Counted from the stretch's first letter, positions 7,893 to 18,043 are shown. The stretch: 56,434 nt of DNA from Candidatus Altimarinota bacterium (GCA_012031035.1 JAAUUT010000019.1:1-56434), one strand, 5' to 3'. Notes: generated by a model from the sequence alone, not told the origin. Numbers and translations are program-made.

Positions 7893-8954
7893 TTAATAAC
7901 TGGTCGCTAAAAAAGCACCCCAGTCACCAATCCCCAATCCCCAGTCATCCTTTTGATGACTTAAAACAATCCGATATCTTGCTTTACCGCTACGAAGCCT
8001 TTCTAACGCTTCATTAACGCGATCGAATGGATATATTTCTGTAATCGGTTCGATTTGATGTCGGGCAGCAAAATCGAGCATTTGAGCAACCGTATGAGGA
8101 CTGCCCAGCGGACTGCCAGAAATTGAGTTTTGGCGTTCTATTATGGGAAAAACATGGGTTGCAACGGGATTAGGAACTACGCCAACAAAGTGCAATCGAC
8201 CTTTAGGACGCAACGCAACAATGTATGTAGCCCAGTCTAAATCGACATTAACGGTACAAATAATTAGATCGAAGGAATTAGCGACGGCTTTTAAAGCTTG
8301 AGGGTCGCGCGAGTTGACGAAATGAGTTGCTCCCATCTCTTTAGCTTCCGCTTCTTTATCAGCACTTGAAGAAAAAGCCGTGACATCGCAACCCCAGGCG
8401 CGAAGAAATTGTATCGCCATATGTCCGAGTCCGCCAATACCAATTACGCCAACGCGATCGGTAGGTTTAATATCGAATTGGACGAGTGGATTGTAAACTG
8501 TTATACCACCACAAAATAAAGGCCCCGCTTTAGCTGGGTCGAGATCTTGTGGTAGAGGTGCTACCCAATTATGATGGGCGCGAACCTTATCGGCAAAACC
8601 GCCGTGGCGACCGACAATTGTTCCCTCCGCTGTCTGACATAGGTTATGATTGCCGCCGATGCACCATTCGCATCCCATGCAAGAATTAGAATACCAACCC
8701 AGTCCAACTCTTTGTCCGAGTTGCAGTTTTTTAACACTATTTCCTTTCGCTGCGATCGTACCGACGACTTCATGACCTGGAACGATGGGATACTTGCTTA
8801 TTCCCCAGTCGTTGTTAAGCATACTCAAATCGCTGTGACAAATACCGCAGTATTCGACTTGGATTTCTACTTCCTCTTCGCCTAGAGAACCTGGGTCGTA
8901 CTCGAAAGGCTTTAATTCTTCGCCCGGTTTATGTGCTGCGTAGGCTTTAATCAT
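7893..8954 (-). CDS. adhA: Zinc-dependent alcohol dehydrogenase, AdhA type, with repeat-derived C-terminus
   Basis: A medium-chain NAD(P)-dependent dehydrogenase acting on primary alcohols or aldehydes. The start is the ATG at 8954 (MIKAYAAHKPGEELKPFEYD), as in cyanobacterial homologues; the frame remains open upstream but without conserved sequence. Visible are CGICHSDL and GHEVVG (catalytic zinc), the four-cysteine structural-zinc loop CMGCEWCIGGNHNLC, and GIGGLGHMA (Rossmann nucleotide site). The family normally ends a few residues after RIVLSH. Here the frame runs on for about 20 residues (DWGLGIGDWGAFLATSY) translated from the short repeat at 7917-7949, so the original stop seems to have been displaced by repeat insertion. 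Confidence 0.85.
   Translation of the reverse strand: MIKAYAAHKPGEELKPFEYDPGSLGEEEVEIQVEYCGICHSDLSMLNNDWGISKYPIVPGHEVVGTIAAKGNSVKKLQLGQRVGLGWYSNSCMGCEWCIGGNHNLCQTAEGTIVGRHGGFADKVRAHHNWVAPLPQDLDPAKAGPLFCGGITVYNPLVQFDIKPTDRVGVIGIGGLGHMAIQFLRAWGCDVTAFSSSADKEAEAKEMGATHFVNSRDPQALKAVANSFDLIICTVNVDLDWATYIVALRPKGRLHFVGVVPNPVATHVFPIIERQNSISGSPLGSPHTVAQMLDFAARHQIEPITEIYPFDRVNEALERLRSGKARYRIVLSHQKDDWGLGIGDWGAFLATSY
7917..7949. repeat. Heptad repeat tract read into the adhA C-terminus
   Basis: The tract is built on CCAATCC and CCAGTCA units (CCCAGTCACCAATCCCCAAT and onward). Similar 7-base units are scattered through cyanobacterial spacers. Here they lie inside the adhA frame just before its stop. Confidence 0.6.
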
Positions 8955-9526
8955 GTGTTGACCTCTAGCAAATCGGTAAGAGTTCCTTTTTAGAATAGTC
9001 GATCGCAATGAGTTACGCTTAATTTCGCGCTCGGCTTTGCCGCTGCCCTTGGGCAATCGTTCTTGTCGCCTATCTCTGTAACCACAATCCCTAACTACTT
9101 GATCTTTGATAACATAATAGTTTATACTTATCGATTGTGACCAAACAGCAGCTTAACATTTAGCCACAACTCAGTTCTTATTGAAGTGGCAAATTTTGTC
9201 TTGAATTCAAGGCACTGCTAAGCCGATAAACTTCGGTCGCATTAACATCTAATCGTAGTCGATCGCCCTTTGGATGATTAATAGCCCCTTTAGGATACTG
9301 AAAGAGTCATCTTTTAAGTCTTAAAGATCGGGTCAAGTAGACTGCAAAAACTTTAACCGCTGCACGAGATTGCGATTGGTTAAAAAACAAGTTAAAGCGC
9401 TACTCAAATAGTCTAAGAAAAAGGCGAATTATCGTCCCTGCAAAGTAGACGAGCGGATTTATCCCGCTTATTTAATTGCGATCGCATTCATTAAAAACTG
9501 TCGTCTAGCAAGTAGAGGGAAAATCC
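8955..9526. other. Divergent intergenic region and leader of the ribosomal cluster
   Basis: About 570 bases between adhA (minus) and rplC (plus) with no convincing gene. It should hold the adhA promoter and the main promoter of the ribosomal cluster; a plausible one is annotated at 9099-9128. The leader to rplC would be roughly 390 bases, long enough for ribosomal-protein autoregulation, with a small AGCGG/CCGCT hairpin near 9453-9469 and a HIP1 site at 9479. Confidence 0.45.
9099..9128 (+). promoter_or_regulatory. Possible sigma-70-type promoter of the ribosomal cluster
   Basis: TTGATC (9099-9104) and TATACT (9123-9128) are separated by 18 bases. This is the best hexamer pair I find upstream of rplC, but it lies about 400 bases from the start codon and was picked by eye. 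Confidence 0.3.
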
Positions 9527-10165
9527 GTGGCTGTCGGTATCCTCGGTACCAAACTCGGCATGACCCAAATCTTCGACCAAGAAACCGGAATCGCCATTCC
9601 GGTTACAGTGGTTCAAGCAGGTCCATGCCCCATCACCCAAATAAAAACACCCGAAACTGATAGATATAATTCAGTCCAAGTTGGCTATCTAGAAGTTAAA
9701 GAAAAAGCGCTCAGCAAACCCGAAATTGGTCACTTGAGCAAATCGGGAACCCCACCAGTGCGCCATCTCAAAGAATATCGGCTTGATGACCCCGCACAAT
9801 ACCAACTAGGGGATGCTATCAAAGCAGATATCTTCAACGTTGGCGATATGGTCGATGTCGCTGGCAATACTATCGGTCGCGGTTTTGCCGGTTATCAAAA
9901 ACGTCATAACTTCAAACGAGGATCGATGACTCACGGTTCTAAAAACCATCGCCTCCCTGGTTCGACAGGTGCGGGAACTACACCCGGTCGCGTCTTCCCA
10001 GGAAAAAGAATGGCGGGACGTTATGGCGGAACCCAAGTAACCATTCGCGGACTTAAAGTCGTGCGAGTCGATGCAGAACGCAACCTACTACTGATTAAAG
10101 GTGCAGTTCCAGGAAAACCAGGCACTTTGTTGAGTATTACGCCTGCCAAAAAGGTAGGGAAATAA
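9527..10165 (+). CDS. rplC: 50S ribosomal protein L3
   Basis: First gene of the cluster; 212 residues, starting at GTG 9527 ([17 protein letters not shown]). L3 is an early-assembly protein of the 50S subunit with a long loop reaching the peptidyl-transferase centre; the loop is visible as [21 protein letters not shown]. As is usual in cyanobacteria, rpsJ is not in front of it. The GTG start fits the conserved N-terminus exactly. Confidence 0.97.
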   Translation: MAVGILGTKLGMTQIFDQETGIAIPVTVVQAGPCPITQIKTPETDRYNSVQVGYLEVKEKALSKPEIGHLSKSGTPPVRHLKEYRLDDPAQYQLGDAIKADIFNVGDMVDVAGNTIGRGFAGYQKRHNFKRGSMTHGSKNHRLPGSTGAGTTPGRVFPGKRMAGRYGGTQVTIRGLKVVRVDAERNLLLIKGAVPGKPGTLLSITPAKKVGK

Positions 10166-10182
10166 TCCAGTAACAAGTTTTC

Positions 10183-10217
10183 ACTGGTTACTGATAACTG
10201 ATAACTGATAACTGATT
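10183..10217 (+). repeat. ACTGATA heptad repeat tract upstream of rplD
   Basis: About four units of ACTGATA fill the rplC-rplD spacer and run to within a base of the rplD ATG, so they occupy the place of a ribosome-binding site. Confidence 0.8.
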
Positions 10218-10850
10218 ATGGTTGAGTGTGTTGTAAAAAACTGGCAAGGGGAAGAAATCGGAACGGCTACCCTTGAGTTGCGAGTGGCAAAAGAAGAAAA
10301 TGCCCCTCATATCGTCCATCGCGCCATCGTGCGGCATCTAGCTAATGCTCGCCAGGGAACGGCTTCTAGCAAAACTAGAGCAGAAGTTAGAGGTGGCGGA
10401 CGCAAACCTTGGCGACAAAAAGGAACGGGTCGCGCTCGCGCGGGTTCTATTCGTTCTCCTTTGTGGAGAGGTGGCGGTGTTACCTTCGGTCCAAAACAGA
10501 GAGACTACAGTCTCAAAATGAATCGGAAAGAGCGCAGACTAGCTCTGAGAACGGCGTTTTTCGGTCGCGCCGAAGATACTATTGTCGTAGAAAATTTCGC
10601 CGACCAATTGCAACAACCCAAAACAAAAGAGTTAGTCTCTGCACTGACTCGCTGGGGAGCAACGAACAAAGGCAAAGTCTTGTTGGTTTTGACAGAGATT
10701 TCAGAAAACGTCTATCTTTCGGCACGGAACGTTTGTAATCTTAAGCTGACCAAAGCCGATGCCCTCAATGTTTATGATGTAATGTCAGCCGACAAAATCG
10801 TAACGACCTCCGATGCCCTTGCCAAACTTCAGGAGGTATACAGTGACTGA
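10218..10850 (+). CDS. rplD: 50S ribosomal protein L4
   Basis: 210 residues, beginning [20 protein letters not shown]. The arginine- and glycine-rich loop [19 protein letters not shown] lines the nascent-peptide tunnel. In proteobacteria L4 represses its own operon; whether this holds here cannot be seen. The start codon directly follows a short tandem repeat and has no Shine-Dalgarno sequence. The 3' end overlaps rplW by 8 bases. Confidence 0.97.
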   Translation: MVECVVKNWQGEEIGTATLELRVAKEENAPHIVHRAIVRHLANARQGTASSKTRAEVRGGGRKPWRQKGTGRARAGSIRSPLWRGGGVTFGPKQRDYSLKMNRKERRLALRTAFFGRAEDTIVVENFADQLQQPKTKELVSALTRWGATNKGKVLLVLTEISENVYLSARNVCNLKLTKADALNVYDVMSADKIVTTSDALAKLQEVYSD

Positions 10851-11145
10851 ATATAATTCTAGAAATCTTGCCGACTTAATTCTTAAGCCGATTGTTACCG
10901 AAAAAGCGACCTTACTGCTAGAGCAAAATAAGTACGTTTTTGACGTGGTTCTCAAAGCTACCAAACCAGAAATTAAAGCGGCAATTGAAAGTTTATTCGA
11001 TGTCAAAGTTGTTAAAGTAAACACCATTCGCCCGCCGCGCCGCAAGCGTAGAGTTGGGAAATTTATAGGTTACAAATCTCAATACAAACGAGCCATTGTA
11101 ACTTTAAACGAAGGGGATTCGATTACCTTATTCCCAGAAGTGTAA
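10843..11145 (+). CDS. rplW: 50S ribosomal protein L23
   Basis: 100 residues from GTG 10843 ([20 protein letters not shown]). This start is chosen over an upstream in-frame ATG because AGGAGG at 10831-10836 sits six bases before it and the N-terminus then matches the family. It overlaps the end of rplD, so translation is probably coupled. L23 sits at the tunnel exit and docks trigger factor and SRP. The basic stretch [20 protein letters not shown] is the rRNA-binding segment. Confidence 0.95.
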   Translation: MTEYNSRNLADLILKPIVTEKATLLLEQNKYVFDVVLKATKPEIKAAIESLFDVKVVKVNTIRPPRRKRRVGKFIGYKSQYKRAIVTLNEGDSITLFPEV

Positions 11146-11166
11146 TCGAGGGACTATCGAATTCAT

Positions 11167-11232
11167 GTAAAGATGCGATCGCATCGCGTCTCTACCCACT
11201 GATAACTGATAACTGCTCACTGATAACTGATT
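11167..11232 (+). repeat. Dispersed palindrome plus ACTGATA tract in the rplW-rplB spacer
   Basis: 11167-11195 is a degenerate member of the GTAGAGACGCGA/TCGCGTCTCTAC palindrome family, with a HIP1-like centre. It is followed at 11198-11232 by ACTGATAACTGATAACTG units running up to the rplB ATG. Confidence 0.7.
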
Positions 11233-12066
11233 ATGGGTATCCGTTCTTATCGGCCACTGACTCCGGGAACCAGACAGGCAACTGTCTCGGATTTCGCGGA
11301 GATTACCAAAGACAAGCCGGAAAAATCTCTTGTTAAATATAAACACAATACCAAAGGGCGTAATAATCGCGGGGTCGTTACCAGTCGGCACAGAGGCGGC
11401 GGACACAAACGGCTTTATCGAATTATTGACTTTCGACGCGACAAACGCAATCTGCCTGCTAAAGTAGCCGCGATCGAGTACGATCCCAATCGTAATGCTC
11501 GTATCGCCTTGCTTTTTTACCAGGATGGAGAAAAACGCTATATTTTAGCCCCCGCAGGTTTGACAGTCGGAACGCTTGTCATTGCTGGCGAAAATGCTCC
11601 GTTTGAAGTTGGCAACGCTTTACCTTTATTCCGCATTCCCTTGGGGACTGAAGTTCACAATATCGAACTCGTTCCAGGAAAAGGCGGTCAGATGGTTCGT
11701 TCTGCCGGCGGTTCAGCACAAGTGGTAGCCAAAGAAGGCGATTATGTCACGATTAGATTGCCATCCAAAGAAGTTCGGATGGTGAGAAAAGAGTGCTATG
11801 CCACTATCGGCAAAGTCGGAAATGCAGATGCTAGAAACCTACAGCTAGGGAAAGCAGGACGAACCCGCCACTTAGGTCGCCGACCCCATGTTAGAGGTAG
11901 CGTCATGAATCCAGTCGATCACCCGCATGGTGGTGGAGAGGGACGCGCTCCCATCGGTAGAAGCGGCCCTGTAACGCCTTGGGGTAAGCCTGCATTAGGG
12001 GTCAAAACCCGTAACAAGAAGAAGCGTAGCAGCGATCTCATCGTGCGCCGTCGCGGTAAAGGCTAA
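11233..12066 (+). CDS. rplB: 50S ribosomal protein L2
   Basis: 277 residues of normal length, starting [21 protein letters not shown]2 is needed for subunit joining and peptidyl transfer. The conserved C-terminal block with the functional histidine is present ([19 protein letters not shown]), as is the OB-fold region with [20 protein letters not shown]. It is preceded by repeat sequence rather than a clear ribosome site. Confidence 0.97.
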   Translation: MGIRSYRPLTPGTRQATVSDFAEITKDKPEKSLVKYKHNTKGRNNRGVVTSRHRGGGHKRLYRIIDFRRDKRNLPAKVAAIEYDPNRNARIALLFYQDGEKRYILAPAGLTVGTLVIAGENAPFEVGNALPLFRIPLGTEVHNIELVPGKGGQMVRSAGGSAQVVAKEGDYVTIRLPSKEVRMVRKECYATIGKVGNADARNLQLGKAGRTRHLGRRPHVRGSVMNPVDHPHGGGEGRAPIGRSGPVTPWGKPALGVKTRNKKKRSSDLIVRRRGKG

Positions 12067-12099
12067 AAACAGACTCATTACCTATAACTACGTCAAACT

Positions 12100-12381
12100 A
12101 TGGCTCGTTCTCTTAAAAAAGGTCCTTTTGTTGCCGATAGCCTCTTGACCAAAATAGAAAAGCTTAACGACAGAAATGAAAAACAGGTCATTAAAACCTG
12201 GTCAAGAAGCTCGACTATCGTGCCCGATATGATCGGTCATACTATCGCCGTTCACAATGGCAAACAACACGTTCCTATCTTTATTTCCGAACAAATGGTA
12301 GGACACAAACTCGGCGAGTTTGCCCCAACCCGAACTTTTAGAGGTCACTCTAAAAGCGATAAAAAAGCAGGTCGAAGATAA
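12100..12381 (+). CDS. rpsS: 30S ribosomal protein S19
   Basis: 93 residues ([20 protein letters not shown]), with the conserved [20 protein letters not shown] core. S19 binds with S13 at the head of the 30S subunit near the A site. It is 33 bases after rplB and 41 before rplV. Confidence 0.97.
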   Translation: MARSLKKGPFVADSLLTKIEKLNDRNEKQVIKTWSRSSTIVPDMIGHTIAVHNGKQHVPIFISEQMVGHKLGEFAPTRTFRGHSKSDKKAGRR

Positions 12382-12422
12382 ATTCAAAAATTACTAACCG
12401 ATCGTTTTAAGATCGCTAAAAA

Positions 12423-12779
12423 ATGGCAGTAGATACTACAAACGAAGTAAAAGCGATCGCCCGCTTTGTGCGTATGTCTCCCTACAAAGTACGACGAATT
12501 CTCGATCAAATTCGCGGACGTTCCTACAGGGAGGCACTGATTATTCTGGAATTCATGCCCTACAAAGCTTGCGAACCCATCCTTAAAGTGTTGCGATCGG
12601 CTGTTGCCAACGCCGAACACAACAACGGAATCGATCCAGCAACATTGGTGGTCAGTACCGCCTTTGCTGATGGAGGGCCGAGCTTGAGACGCTATAGACC
12701 CAGAGCGCAAGGGCGAGCTTATCAAATTCGCAAACCCACTTGTCACATTACGGTTGCTGTTGCCCCAAATAGCGACTAA
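12423..12779 (+). CDS. rplV: 50S ribosomal protein L22
   Basis: 118 residues. The conserved beta-hairpin that lines the exit tunnel is recognisable around [20 protein letters not shown], the segment in which macrolide-resistance changes occur in other bacteria. The start ATG at 12423 follows a HIP1-like GATCGC. Confidence 0.97.
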   Translation: MAVDTTNEVKAIARFVRMSPYKVRRILDQIRGRSYREALIILEFMPYKACEPILKVLRSAVANAEHNNGIDPATLVVSTAFADGGPSLRRYRPRAQGRAYQIRKPTCHITVAVAPNSD

Positions 12780-12796
12780 TTCTAACCGCGATCGCC

Positions 12797-12812
12797 GATA
12801 ACTGATAACTGA
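12797..12812 (+). repeat. Short ACTGATA tract upstream of rpsC
   Basis: Two units (GATAACTGATAACTGA) sit four bases before the rpsC ATG. Confidence 0.65.
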
Positions 12813-12816
12813 AACA

Positions 12817-13536
12817 ATGGGACAAAAAATACATCCAACGGGTTTTCGCCTTGGAATTACCAAAGAGCATAAATCTCGATGGTATGCCGATAAGCGCTAC
12901 CCAGAACTTCTCCAAGAAGACCTACAAGTTCGGCAATATGTCGAAAAAAACCTCAGTAATGCCGGAATCTCTGATATTAACATCGAGCGCAAAGCTGACC
13001 AAATCGATCTCGCCATTCATACCGCTAGACCAGGTGTAGTCGTCGGTCGTGGCGGTACGGGAATAGAATCCCTGCGCGTCGGTTTGCAAGAAGCATTGGG
13101 CGGCACTCGCCAGATCCGCATCAATGTTATCGAAGTCGCTAGAGTAGATGCAGACGCTACGCTAATCGCTGAATACATCGCCCAGCAACTAGAGCGAAGA
13201 GTCTCTTTTCGTCGCGTCGTGCGACAGGCAATTCAACGAGCGCAGAGGGCAGAAGTCAAAGGGATCAAAATCCAGGTAAGCGGTCGTCTCAACGGCGCAG
13301 AAATTGCCCGCACTGAATGGGTTCGTGAAGGTAGAGTTCCCCTACATACTTTACGGGCTGATATTGATTATTCCTACCGTACCGCCCAAACCATTTACGG
13401 AATTCTCGGTATCAAAGTCTGGATCTTCAAAGGGGAAATTATTCCCGGACAGGAAGAAGTTCCCGCGCCAACTCCAGCCCAAGCACCTCGTCGGCAACGT
13501 CGCCGCCAACAGTTTGAAGATCGCTCGAACGAATAG
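12817..13536 (+). CDS. rpsC: 30S ribosomal protein S3
   Basis: 239 residues starting [20 protein letters not shown]. The KH domain GxxG loop is visible ([14 protein letters not shown]). S3 forms part of the mRNA entry tunnel. The C-terminus is a basic, proline-rich tail ([20 protein letters not shown]). Confidence 0.97.
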   Translation: MGQKIHPTGFRLGITKEHKSRWYADKRYPELLQEDLQVRQYVEKNLSNAGISDINIERKADQIDLAIHTARPGVVVGRGGTGIESLRVGLQEALGGTRQIRINVIEVARVDADATLIAEYIAQQLERRVSFRRVVRQAIQRAQRAEVKGIKIQVSGRLNGAEIARTEWVREGRVPLHTLRADIDYSYRTAQTIYGILGIKVWIFKGEIIPGQEEVPAPTPAQAPRRQRRRQQFEDRSNE

Positions 13537-13537
13537 T

Positions 13538-13628
13538 CATTGGTCATTAGTCATTGGTCATTAGTTATAGAAGACAAACAGCAAAAGACGAAAGACAACT
13601 GACAAAGGACAAACGACAAAGGACAAAT
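13538..13628 (+). repeat. Composite heptad repeat between rpsC and rplP
   Basis: The left part is TCATTGGTCATTAGTCATTG-like; the right part is ACAAAGG/ACAAACG units ending just before the rplP ATG. The same two-part arrangement recurs at 17419-17520 and 25443-25515. The two halves are partly complementary (GTCATT against AATGAC). Confidence 0.8.
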
Positions 13629-13630
13629 TT

Positions 13631-14050
13631 ATGTTAAGTCCAAGAAGAACAAAATTCCGCAAACAACAGCGCGGACGCATGACAGGGCTTGCCTACCGAG
13701 GCAGTTCGCTAAATTTTGGAGATTTTGCCCTCCAAGCAACCGAACCCTGCTGGATAACTTCGCGTCAAATCGAAGCAGCCCGACGAGCCATGACTCGTTA
13801 CATTCGTAGGGGTGGAAAAATCTGGATTCGTATTTTCCCAGACAAACCCGTGACCATGCGACCAGCAGAAACGCGGATGGGTTCGGGGAAAGGCTCGCCC
13901 GAATTTTGGGTAGCCGTAGTCAAACCAGGACGCATCATGTTTGAAATTGCAGGCGTTTCTGAAGAGATTGCCCGCGAAGCTATGCGCCTAGCCTCCCAAA
14001 AATTACCCATCAAAACCAAATTCGTTAAACGCGAGGAGGAGTATAGATAG
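13631..14050 (+). CDS. rplP: 50S ribosomal protein L16
   Basis: 139 residues, [21 protein letters not shown]16 organises the A-site tRNA region of 23S rRNA and binds late. The start is fixed by the conserved N-terminus; upstream lies repeat sequence with a fortuitous AAAGGA that may serve as ribosome site. rpmC follows after 3 bases. Confidence 0.97.
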   Translation: MLSPRRTKFRKQQRGRMTGLAYRGSSLNFGDFALQATEPCWITSRQIEAARRAMTRYIRRGGKIWIRIFPDKPVTMRPAETRMGSGKGSPEFWVAVVKPGRIMFEIAGVSEEIAREAMRLASQKLPIKTKFVKREEEYR

Positions 14051-14053
14051 ATC

Positions 14054-14353
14054 GTGGCTCTCCCAAAAATAGCAGATGTTAGAAAACTCAGCGATGAGGA
14101 ATTAGATACCGAGATTGTAGCGGCAAAGAAGAAACTCTTTGAGTTGAGATTGCAGCAAGCCACTCGTCGCTTGGAAAAGACGCACGAGTTCAAACATACT
14201 CGCCATCGCATAGGACAACTTCTTACCGTCGAGCGAGAGCGTCAACTCGGCATCGCACCAAAATCGGCTTCGGATAAATCTGAGGAAACGCTACCATTAG
14301 CAGCCTCGACAAAAGAAGCCACTAAGCCATCCGCGACTCAAGAAGAGGAATAG
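14054..14353 (+). CDS. rpmC: 50S ribosomal protein L29 with long C-terminal tail
   Basis: 99 residues from GTG 14054 ([20 protein letters not shown]). The first ~70 residues are the usual two-helix L29 that sits at the tunnel exit beside L23. The remaining ~30 residues ([20 protein letters not shown] and on) form an acidic, low-complexity extension beyond the common bacterial length. AGGAGG at 14035-14040 precedes it, inside the end of rplP. Confidence 0.95.
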   Translation: MALPKIADVRKLSDEELDTEIVAAKKKLFELRLQQATRRLEKTHEFKHTRHRIGQLLTVERERQLGIAPKSASDKSEETLPLAASTKEATKPSATQEEE

Positions 14354-14360
14354 ACTTGTC

Positions 14361-14597
14361 ATGGCAGTAAAAGAAAGAGTTGGAGTCGTTGTCAGCAACA
14401 AAATGGAAAAAACCGTGGTCGTTGCCATTGAAAACCGCTCTCCACATCCTAAATACGGCAAAATTGTCGTAAAAACCAAGAGATATAAAGTGCATGACGA
14501 AGAAAATCGCTGTAAAGAAGGCGATCGCGTTCGCATTCTAGAAACCAGACCGCTCAGTCGCACCAAGCGCTGGACAGTAGCCGAAATCCTTCCCTAA
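14361..14597 (+). CDS. rpsQ: 30S ribosomal protein S17
   Basis: 78 residues, [20 protein letters not shown]. An OB-fold primary 16S rRNA-binding protein; the conserved [20 protein letters not shown] and [18 protein letters not shown] blocks are intact. It lies 7 bases after rpmC. Confidence 0.97.
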   Translation: MAVKERVGVVVSNKMEKTVVVAIENRSPHPKYGKIVVKTKRYKVHDEENRCKEGDRVRILETRPLSRTKRWTVAEILP

Positions 14598-14628
14598 TAC
14601 GAACCCATAACCTACGAGGTACGCAGTC

Positions 14629-14997
14629 GTGATTCAACAGCAAACCTATCTCAATGTCGCGGATAATAGCGGCGCTCGCAAGCTAATGTGCTTGAGGGTT
14701 TTGGGAACTGGCAACTGTACTTATGGCGGCATCGGCGATCAAATTATCGCCGTCGTCAAAGATGCTATCCCAAATATGCCGATTAAAAAATCGGATGTCG
14801 TCAGAGCCGTAATCGTGCGGACTCGTCAATCCTTAAGGCGCGAAAGCGGAATGACAATTCGCTTCGACGACAACGCCGCCGTGATCGTAAATAATGATGG
14901 CAATCCCAAAGGCACTCGCGTTTTCGGCCCAGTTGCACGGGAATTGCGCGATAAAAACTACACCAAGATTGTCTCTCTGGCTCCGGAGGTACTTTAA
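14629..14997 (+). CDS. rplN: 50S ribosomal protein L14
   Basis: 122 residues from GTG 14629 ([20 protein letters not shown]). L14 forms an inter-subunit bridge with 16S rRNA. The stop codon directly abuts the rplX ATG, and GGAGGT at 14984-14989 serves that next start. Confidence 0.97.
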   Translation: MIQQQTYLNVADNSGARKLMCLRVLGTGNCTYGGIGDQIIAVVKDAIPNMPIKKSDVVRAVIVRTRQSLRRESGMTIRFDDNAAVIVNNDGNPKGTRVFGPVARELRDKNYTKIVSLAPEVL

Positions 14998-15345
14998 ATG
15001 GCTAAAAGCAATACCCCCAAGCGGTATAAAATGCACGTCAAAAAAGGCGATACCGTTCAGATCGTTTCTGGGCACGACAAAGGTAAAGTCGGCGAGGTGC
15101 TGCGGACGCTTCCTCAAGAAAGCAAGGTAATCGTCAAAGGCGTTAACGTCAGAACCAAACACGTTAAACCTAAGCAAGAAGGGGAAACAGGTCAGATCGC
15201 AACTTTTGAAGCGCCGATTCACAGTTCTAACGTTATGCTTTACTCCCAAAAAGAGAAAGTCGCCAGTCGTATCTGTTATACCTTTACCGACGATGGTCGC
15301 AAAGTGCGGATGCTCAAAAAAACTGGGGAAATCATCGATAAATAA
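14998..15345 (+). CDS. rplX: 50S ribosomal protein L24
   Basis: 115 residues with the KOW motif [20 protein letters not shown]. An assembly initiator of the 50S subunit. The ATG follows immediately after the rplN stop, with a strong ribosome site in the end of rplN. Confidence 0.97.
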   Translation: MAKSNTPKRYKMHVKKGDTVQIVSGHDKGKVGEVLRTLPQESKVIVKGVNVRTKHVKPKQEGETGQIATFEAPIHSSNVMLYSQKEKVASRICYTFTDDGRKVRMLKKTGEIIDK

Positions 15346-15444
15346 AAAGTTCAAAGTTCAAAATTTAAGAGGGTATAAGCTCCCACTGATGACAATCTTG
15401 AATAAGAGCCTAGATAGACTTGACAACAGACGGATAATTTATAA

Positions 15445-15464
15445 TCCCTGACCAAGCCCAGGGA
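15445..15464 (+). promoter_or_regulatory. Small hairpin in the rplX-rplE spacer
   Basis: TCCCTG (15445-15450) pairs with CAGGGA (15459-15464). The 139-base spacer is the longest inside this part of the cluster and also contains AAAGTTCAAAGTTCAAAATT-type repeat sequence at 15346-15365. A processing or regulatory role is possible but unproven. Confidence 0.3.
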
Positions 15465-15484
15465 ACTAGAGGTAAATATCATTC

Positions 15485-16024
15485 ATGCCACAACGACTTA
15501 AAACGTTATATCAGGAAACCATTGCTCTCAAACTCAAAGAACAGTTTGGATATAAAAATTCTCACGAAATTCCCAAGGTAATCAAAGTAACCGTGAACCG
15601 AGGATTGGGAGAAGCGTCTCAAAATGCTAAAGCCCTAGAATCTTCGTTGAGCGAACTATCGATTATTACCGGACAAAAACCTGTCGTCACGCGGGCGAAA
15701 AAAGCGATCGCGGGTTTTAAAATCCGCCAGGGAATGCCAGTCGGCGTAATGGTTACATTGCGATCCGATCGCATGTACGCCTTTTTAGATCGCTTTATTA
15801 ATTTGGCACTTCCTCGCATTCGCGACTTTCGTGGTATCAGTCCCAATAGCTTTGACGGACGCGGTAACTACAGCGTCGGCATCAGAGAACAGCTTATCTT
15901 TCCCGAAATCGAATACGACAGGATCGAGCAGATTCGAGGCATGGATATTTCCATCATTACGACAGCCAAAACTGATGAAGAAGGTCGTGCCTTACTTAAA
16001 GAAATGGGAATGCCCTTCCGTTAA
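15485..16024 (+). CDS. rplE: 50S ribosomal protein L5
   Basis: 179 residues, [21 protein letters not shown]5 binds 5S rRNA and contacts the P-site tRNA. Conserved blocks include [20 protein letters not shown] and [20 protein letters not shown]. As in other cyanobacteria and plastids, rpsN does not follow it. Confidence 0.97.
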   Translation: MPQRLKTLYQETIALKLKEQFGYKNSHEIPKVIKVTVNRGLGEASQNAKALESSLSELSIITGQKPVVTRAKKAIAGFKIRQGMPVGVMVTLRSDRMYAFLDRFINLALPRIRDFRGISPNSFDGRGNYSVGIREQLIFPEIEYDRIEQIRGMDISIITTAKTDEEGRALLKEMGMPFR

Positions 16025-16059
16025 TCTTTTAATCCTTTAGGAGAAAACAATAGGCAATA

Positions 16060-16461
16060 ATGGCAGCAACCGATACGATTTCAGATATGCTCACCCGCAT
16101 TCGCAATGCTTGTTCTGTTAGGCATCCAACCACTCAAGTGCCAACCACTAAAATGACGCGGAGCATTGCCCAAGTCCTCAAAGAAGAAGGGTTTATTGAG
16201 GATTTTGAAGAAACAGGCGAAGGCATTGACAAACAATTAGTCATCGCTCTCAAATACAAAGGAAAAAATCGTCAACCCTTGATTAATACCCTCAAACGAG
16301 TCAGCAAACCCGGTTTGAGAGTTTATTCGACGAGTAAAGATTTACCTCGCGTTTTAGGAGGAATTGGAATCGCGATCGTTTCCACCTCCAGAGGAATTAT
16401 GACTGACAGAGAAGCCCGCAAGCAGAAAGTTGGCGGGGAAGTTCTTTGCTACATCTGGTAG
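16060..16461 (+). CDS. rpsH: 30S ribosomal protein S8
   Basis: 133 residues. The signature near the C-terminus, [20 protein letters not shown], is exact. S8 binds the central domain of 16S rRNA and in some bacteria represses its operon. TTAGGAG at 16037-16043 precedes the start by 16 bases. Confidence 0.97.
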   Translation: MAATDTISDMLTRIRNACSVRHPTTQVPTTKMTRSIAQVLKEEGFIEDFEETGEGIDKQLVIALKYKGKNRQPLINTLKRVSKPGLRVYSTSKDLPRVLGGIGIAIVSTSRGIMTDREARKQKVGGEVLCYIW

Positions 16462-16486
16462 TCTTTTTCAGCCGACAGAAAGTAAA

Positions 16487-16509
16487 TAACTGATAACTGG
16501 TAACTGAAT
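16487..16509 (+). repeat. Short ACTGATA-type tract upstream of rplF
   Basis: AACTGATAACTGGTAACTGA lies in the 49-base rpsH-rplF spacer, directly before the rplF ATG at 16511. Confidence 0.65.
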
Positions 16510-16510
16510 T

Positions 16511-17050
16511 ATGTCCCGTATTGGCAAACGTCCAATTACAATTCCCAACAAAGTCACCGTAGAAATTAACGGGCAAACTGTTGTCGTTAAAGGTCCCAAA
16601 GGAACGCTCGAAAGAACACTTCCCACTCAAGTCAAAGTCGAACAAGAAGGGGAAATCCTGCAAGTCGTGCGACAAAATGAATCTAGAGTTGCCCGCGAAC
16701 GCCACGGTCTTTCTCGCACGCTCGTCGCCAACATGGTAGAAGGGGTTTCTAGCGGTTTTTCAAAGCGCCTTGAAATTCAAGGGGTAGGCTATCGGGCGCA
16801 AGCGCAAGGTAGCAAGCTTACTCTCAATGTGGGATACAGCAAACCCGTTGAAATGTCTATGCCTAAAGAGATTCAGGTAGCGGTAGAAAACAATACCCAA
16901 GTCGTCATTAGCGGTATCGATAAAGAAATCGTTGGTAATATAGCCGCTCAAATTCGTGCCGTCAGACCCCCAGAACCTTACAAAGGGAAAGGCATTCGCT
17001 ACCAAGGAGAATTTGTCAGACGTAAAGCTGGTAAGACAGGTAAGAAATAA
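16511..17050 (+). CDS. rplF: 50S ribosomal protein L6
   Basis: 179 residues, [20 protein letters not shown]. Two repeated alpha/beta domains; the C-terminal signature [20 protein letters not shown] is intact. L6 lies near the factor-binding site. rplR follows after 2 bases. Confidence 0.97.
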   Translation: MSRIGKRPITIPNKVTVEINGQTVVVKGPKGTLERTLPTQVKVEQEGEILQVVRQNESRVARERHGLSRTLVANMVEGVSSGFSKRLEIQGVGYRAQAQGSKLTLNVGYSKPVEMSMPKEIQVAVENNTQVVISGIDKEIVGNIAAQIRAVRPPEPYKGKGIRYQGEFVRRKAGKTGKK

Positions 17051-17052
17051 CG

Positions 17053-17415
17053 ATGAAACCAACAAGAATAGAATTAGTCCAACGTCGCCACAAGCGATTG
17101 CGCAAGAAAGTAGAGGGTACGCCCGATCGCCCTCGTTTAGCTGTTTTTCGCTCTCACAAGCACATCTACGCGCAAGTGATCGACGATGTTTCCCAACATA
17201 CCTTGGCTGCTGCCTCAACCTTAGAACCGTTGCTGAAGTCAGATCTATCGAAAGGGGCTACTTGCGATGCTTCCGCCGCAGTTGGCAAGCTAGTCGCTCA
17301 ACGCGCTCTAGAAAAAGGAATCGAGCAAGTTGTCTTCGATCGCGGTGGCAATCTCTATCACGGTCGCGTTAAAGCTTTAGCTGAAGCGGCTCGTGAAGCC
17401 GGATTGAATTTTTAG
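17053..17415 (+). CDS. rplR: 50S ribosomal protein L18
   Basis: 120 residues ([20 protein letters not shown]), with the [20 protein letters not shown] core and [20 protein letters not shown] end. It binds 5S rRNA together with L5. Confidence 0.97.
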   Translation: MKPTRIELVQRRHKRLRKKVEGTPDRPRLAVFRSHKHIYAQVIDDVSQHTLAAASTLEPLLKSDLSKGATCDASAAVGKLVAQRALEKGIEQVVFDRGGNLYHGRVKALAEAAREAGLNF

Positions 17416-17418
17416 AAT

Positions 17419-17520
17419 TAGTCATTGGTCATTGGTCATTAGTCATTGGGAAAAATCCACAAGTAACAAATGACAAATAACAAAGAACAAGTGACAAATA
17501 ACAAAGGACAAATAACAAAT
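17419..17520 (+). repeat. Composite heptad repeat between rplR and rpsE
   Basis: The same two-part structure as at 13538: TAGTCATTGGTCATTGGTCA units, a short linker, then ACAAATGACAAATAACAAAG units up to the rpsE start. The 106-base spacer is almost entirely repeat. Confidence 0.8.
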
Positions 17521-17521
17521 T

Positions 17522-18043
17522 ATGGCAAAACGTCAAAAAAGCAGTCGTACTAAAGCCAAGGAAGCCACCTGGCAAGAGCGCGTCATCCAGATTCGTCGCG
17601 TCAGCAAAGTCGTCAAAGGCGGTAAAAAACTAAGCTTCCGAGCCATTGTCGTCGTTGGTAACGAAAACGGTCAAGTTGGCGTTGGTGTCGGCAAAGCCGG
17701 CGATGTTATTGGAGCCGTTCGCAAAGGAGTTGCTGATGGCAAGAAACAACTCATTGAAGTTTCTTTAACCAAAGCCAGTTCCATCACTCATGTAGCCAAC
17801 GGAGAGTCTGGCGGTGCAAAAGTTATCGTGCGCCCAGCCGCGCCTGGAACGGGAGTAATTGCAGGGGGAGCCGTGCGGACGGTTTTAGAGTTGGCTGGCG
17901 TAAAAAATATCCTCGCCAAACAACTTGGCTCTAACAATCCTCTCAATAATGCCAGAGCCGCAGTCGATGCGCTCTCCACCTTACGGACATTTGCTGAAGT
18001 AGCAGAAGAAAGAGGTGTACCCATCGAACACCTTTATACTTAG
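17522..18043 (+). CDS. rpsE: 30S ribosomal protein S5
   Basis: 173 residues. The S5 double-stranded-RNA-binding-like domain ([20 protein letters not shown]) and the C-terminal [20 protein letters not shown] block are present. S5 acts in decoding fidelity and mRNA unwinding with S3 and S4. No rpmD (L30) follows, as expected for cyanobacteria. The start lies directly behind the repeat tract. Confidence 0.97.
   Translation: MAKRQKSSRTKAKEATWQERVIQIRRVSKVVKGGKKLSFRAIVVVGNENGQVGVGVGKAGDVIGAVRKGVADGKKQLIEVSLTKASSITHVANGESGGAKVIVRPAAPGTGVIAGGAVRTVLELAGVKNILAKQLGSNNPLNNARAAVDALSTLRTFAEVAEERGVPIEHLYT

Noticed and set aside
15420-15445. TTGACA (15420) and TATAAT (15440) as a promoter before rplE
   Set aside because: Both hexamers are perfect, but only 14 bases separate them, too few for a normal sigma-70 promoter. 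The spot also overlaps a small hairpin.
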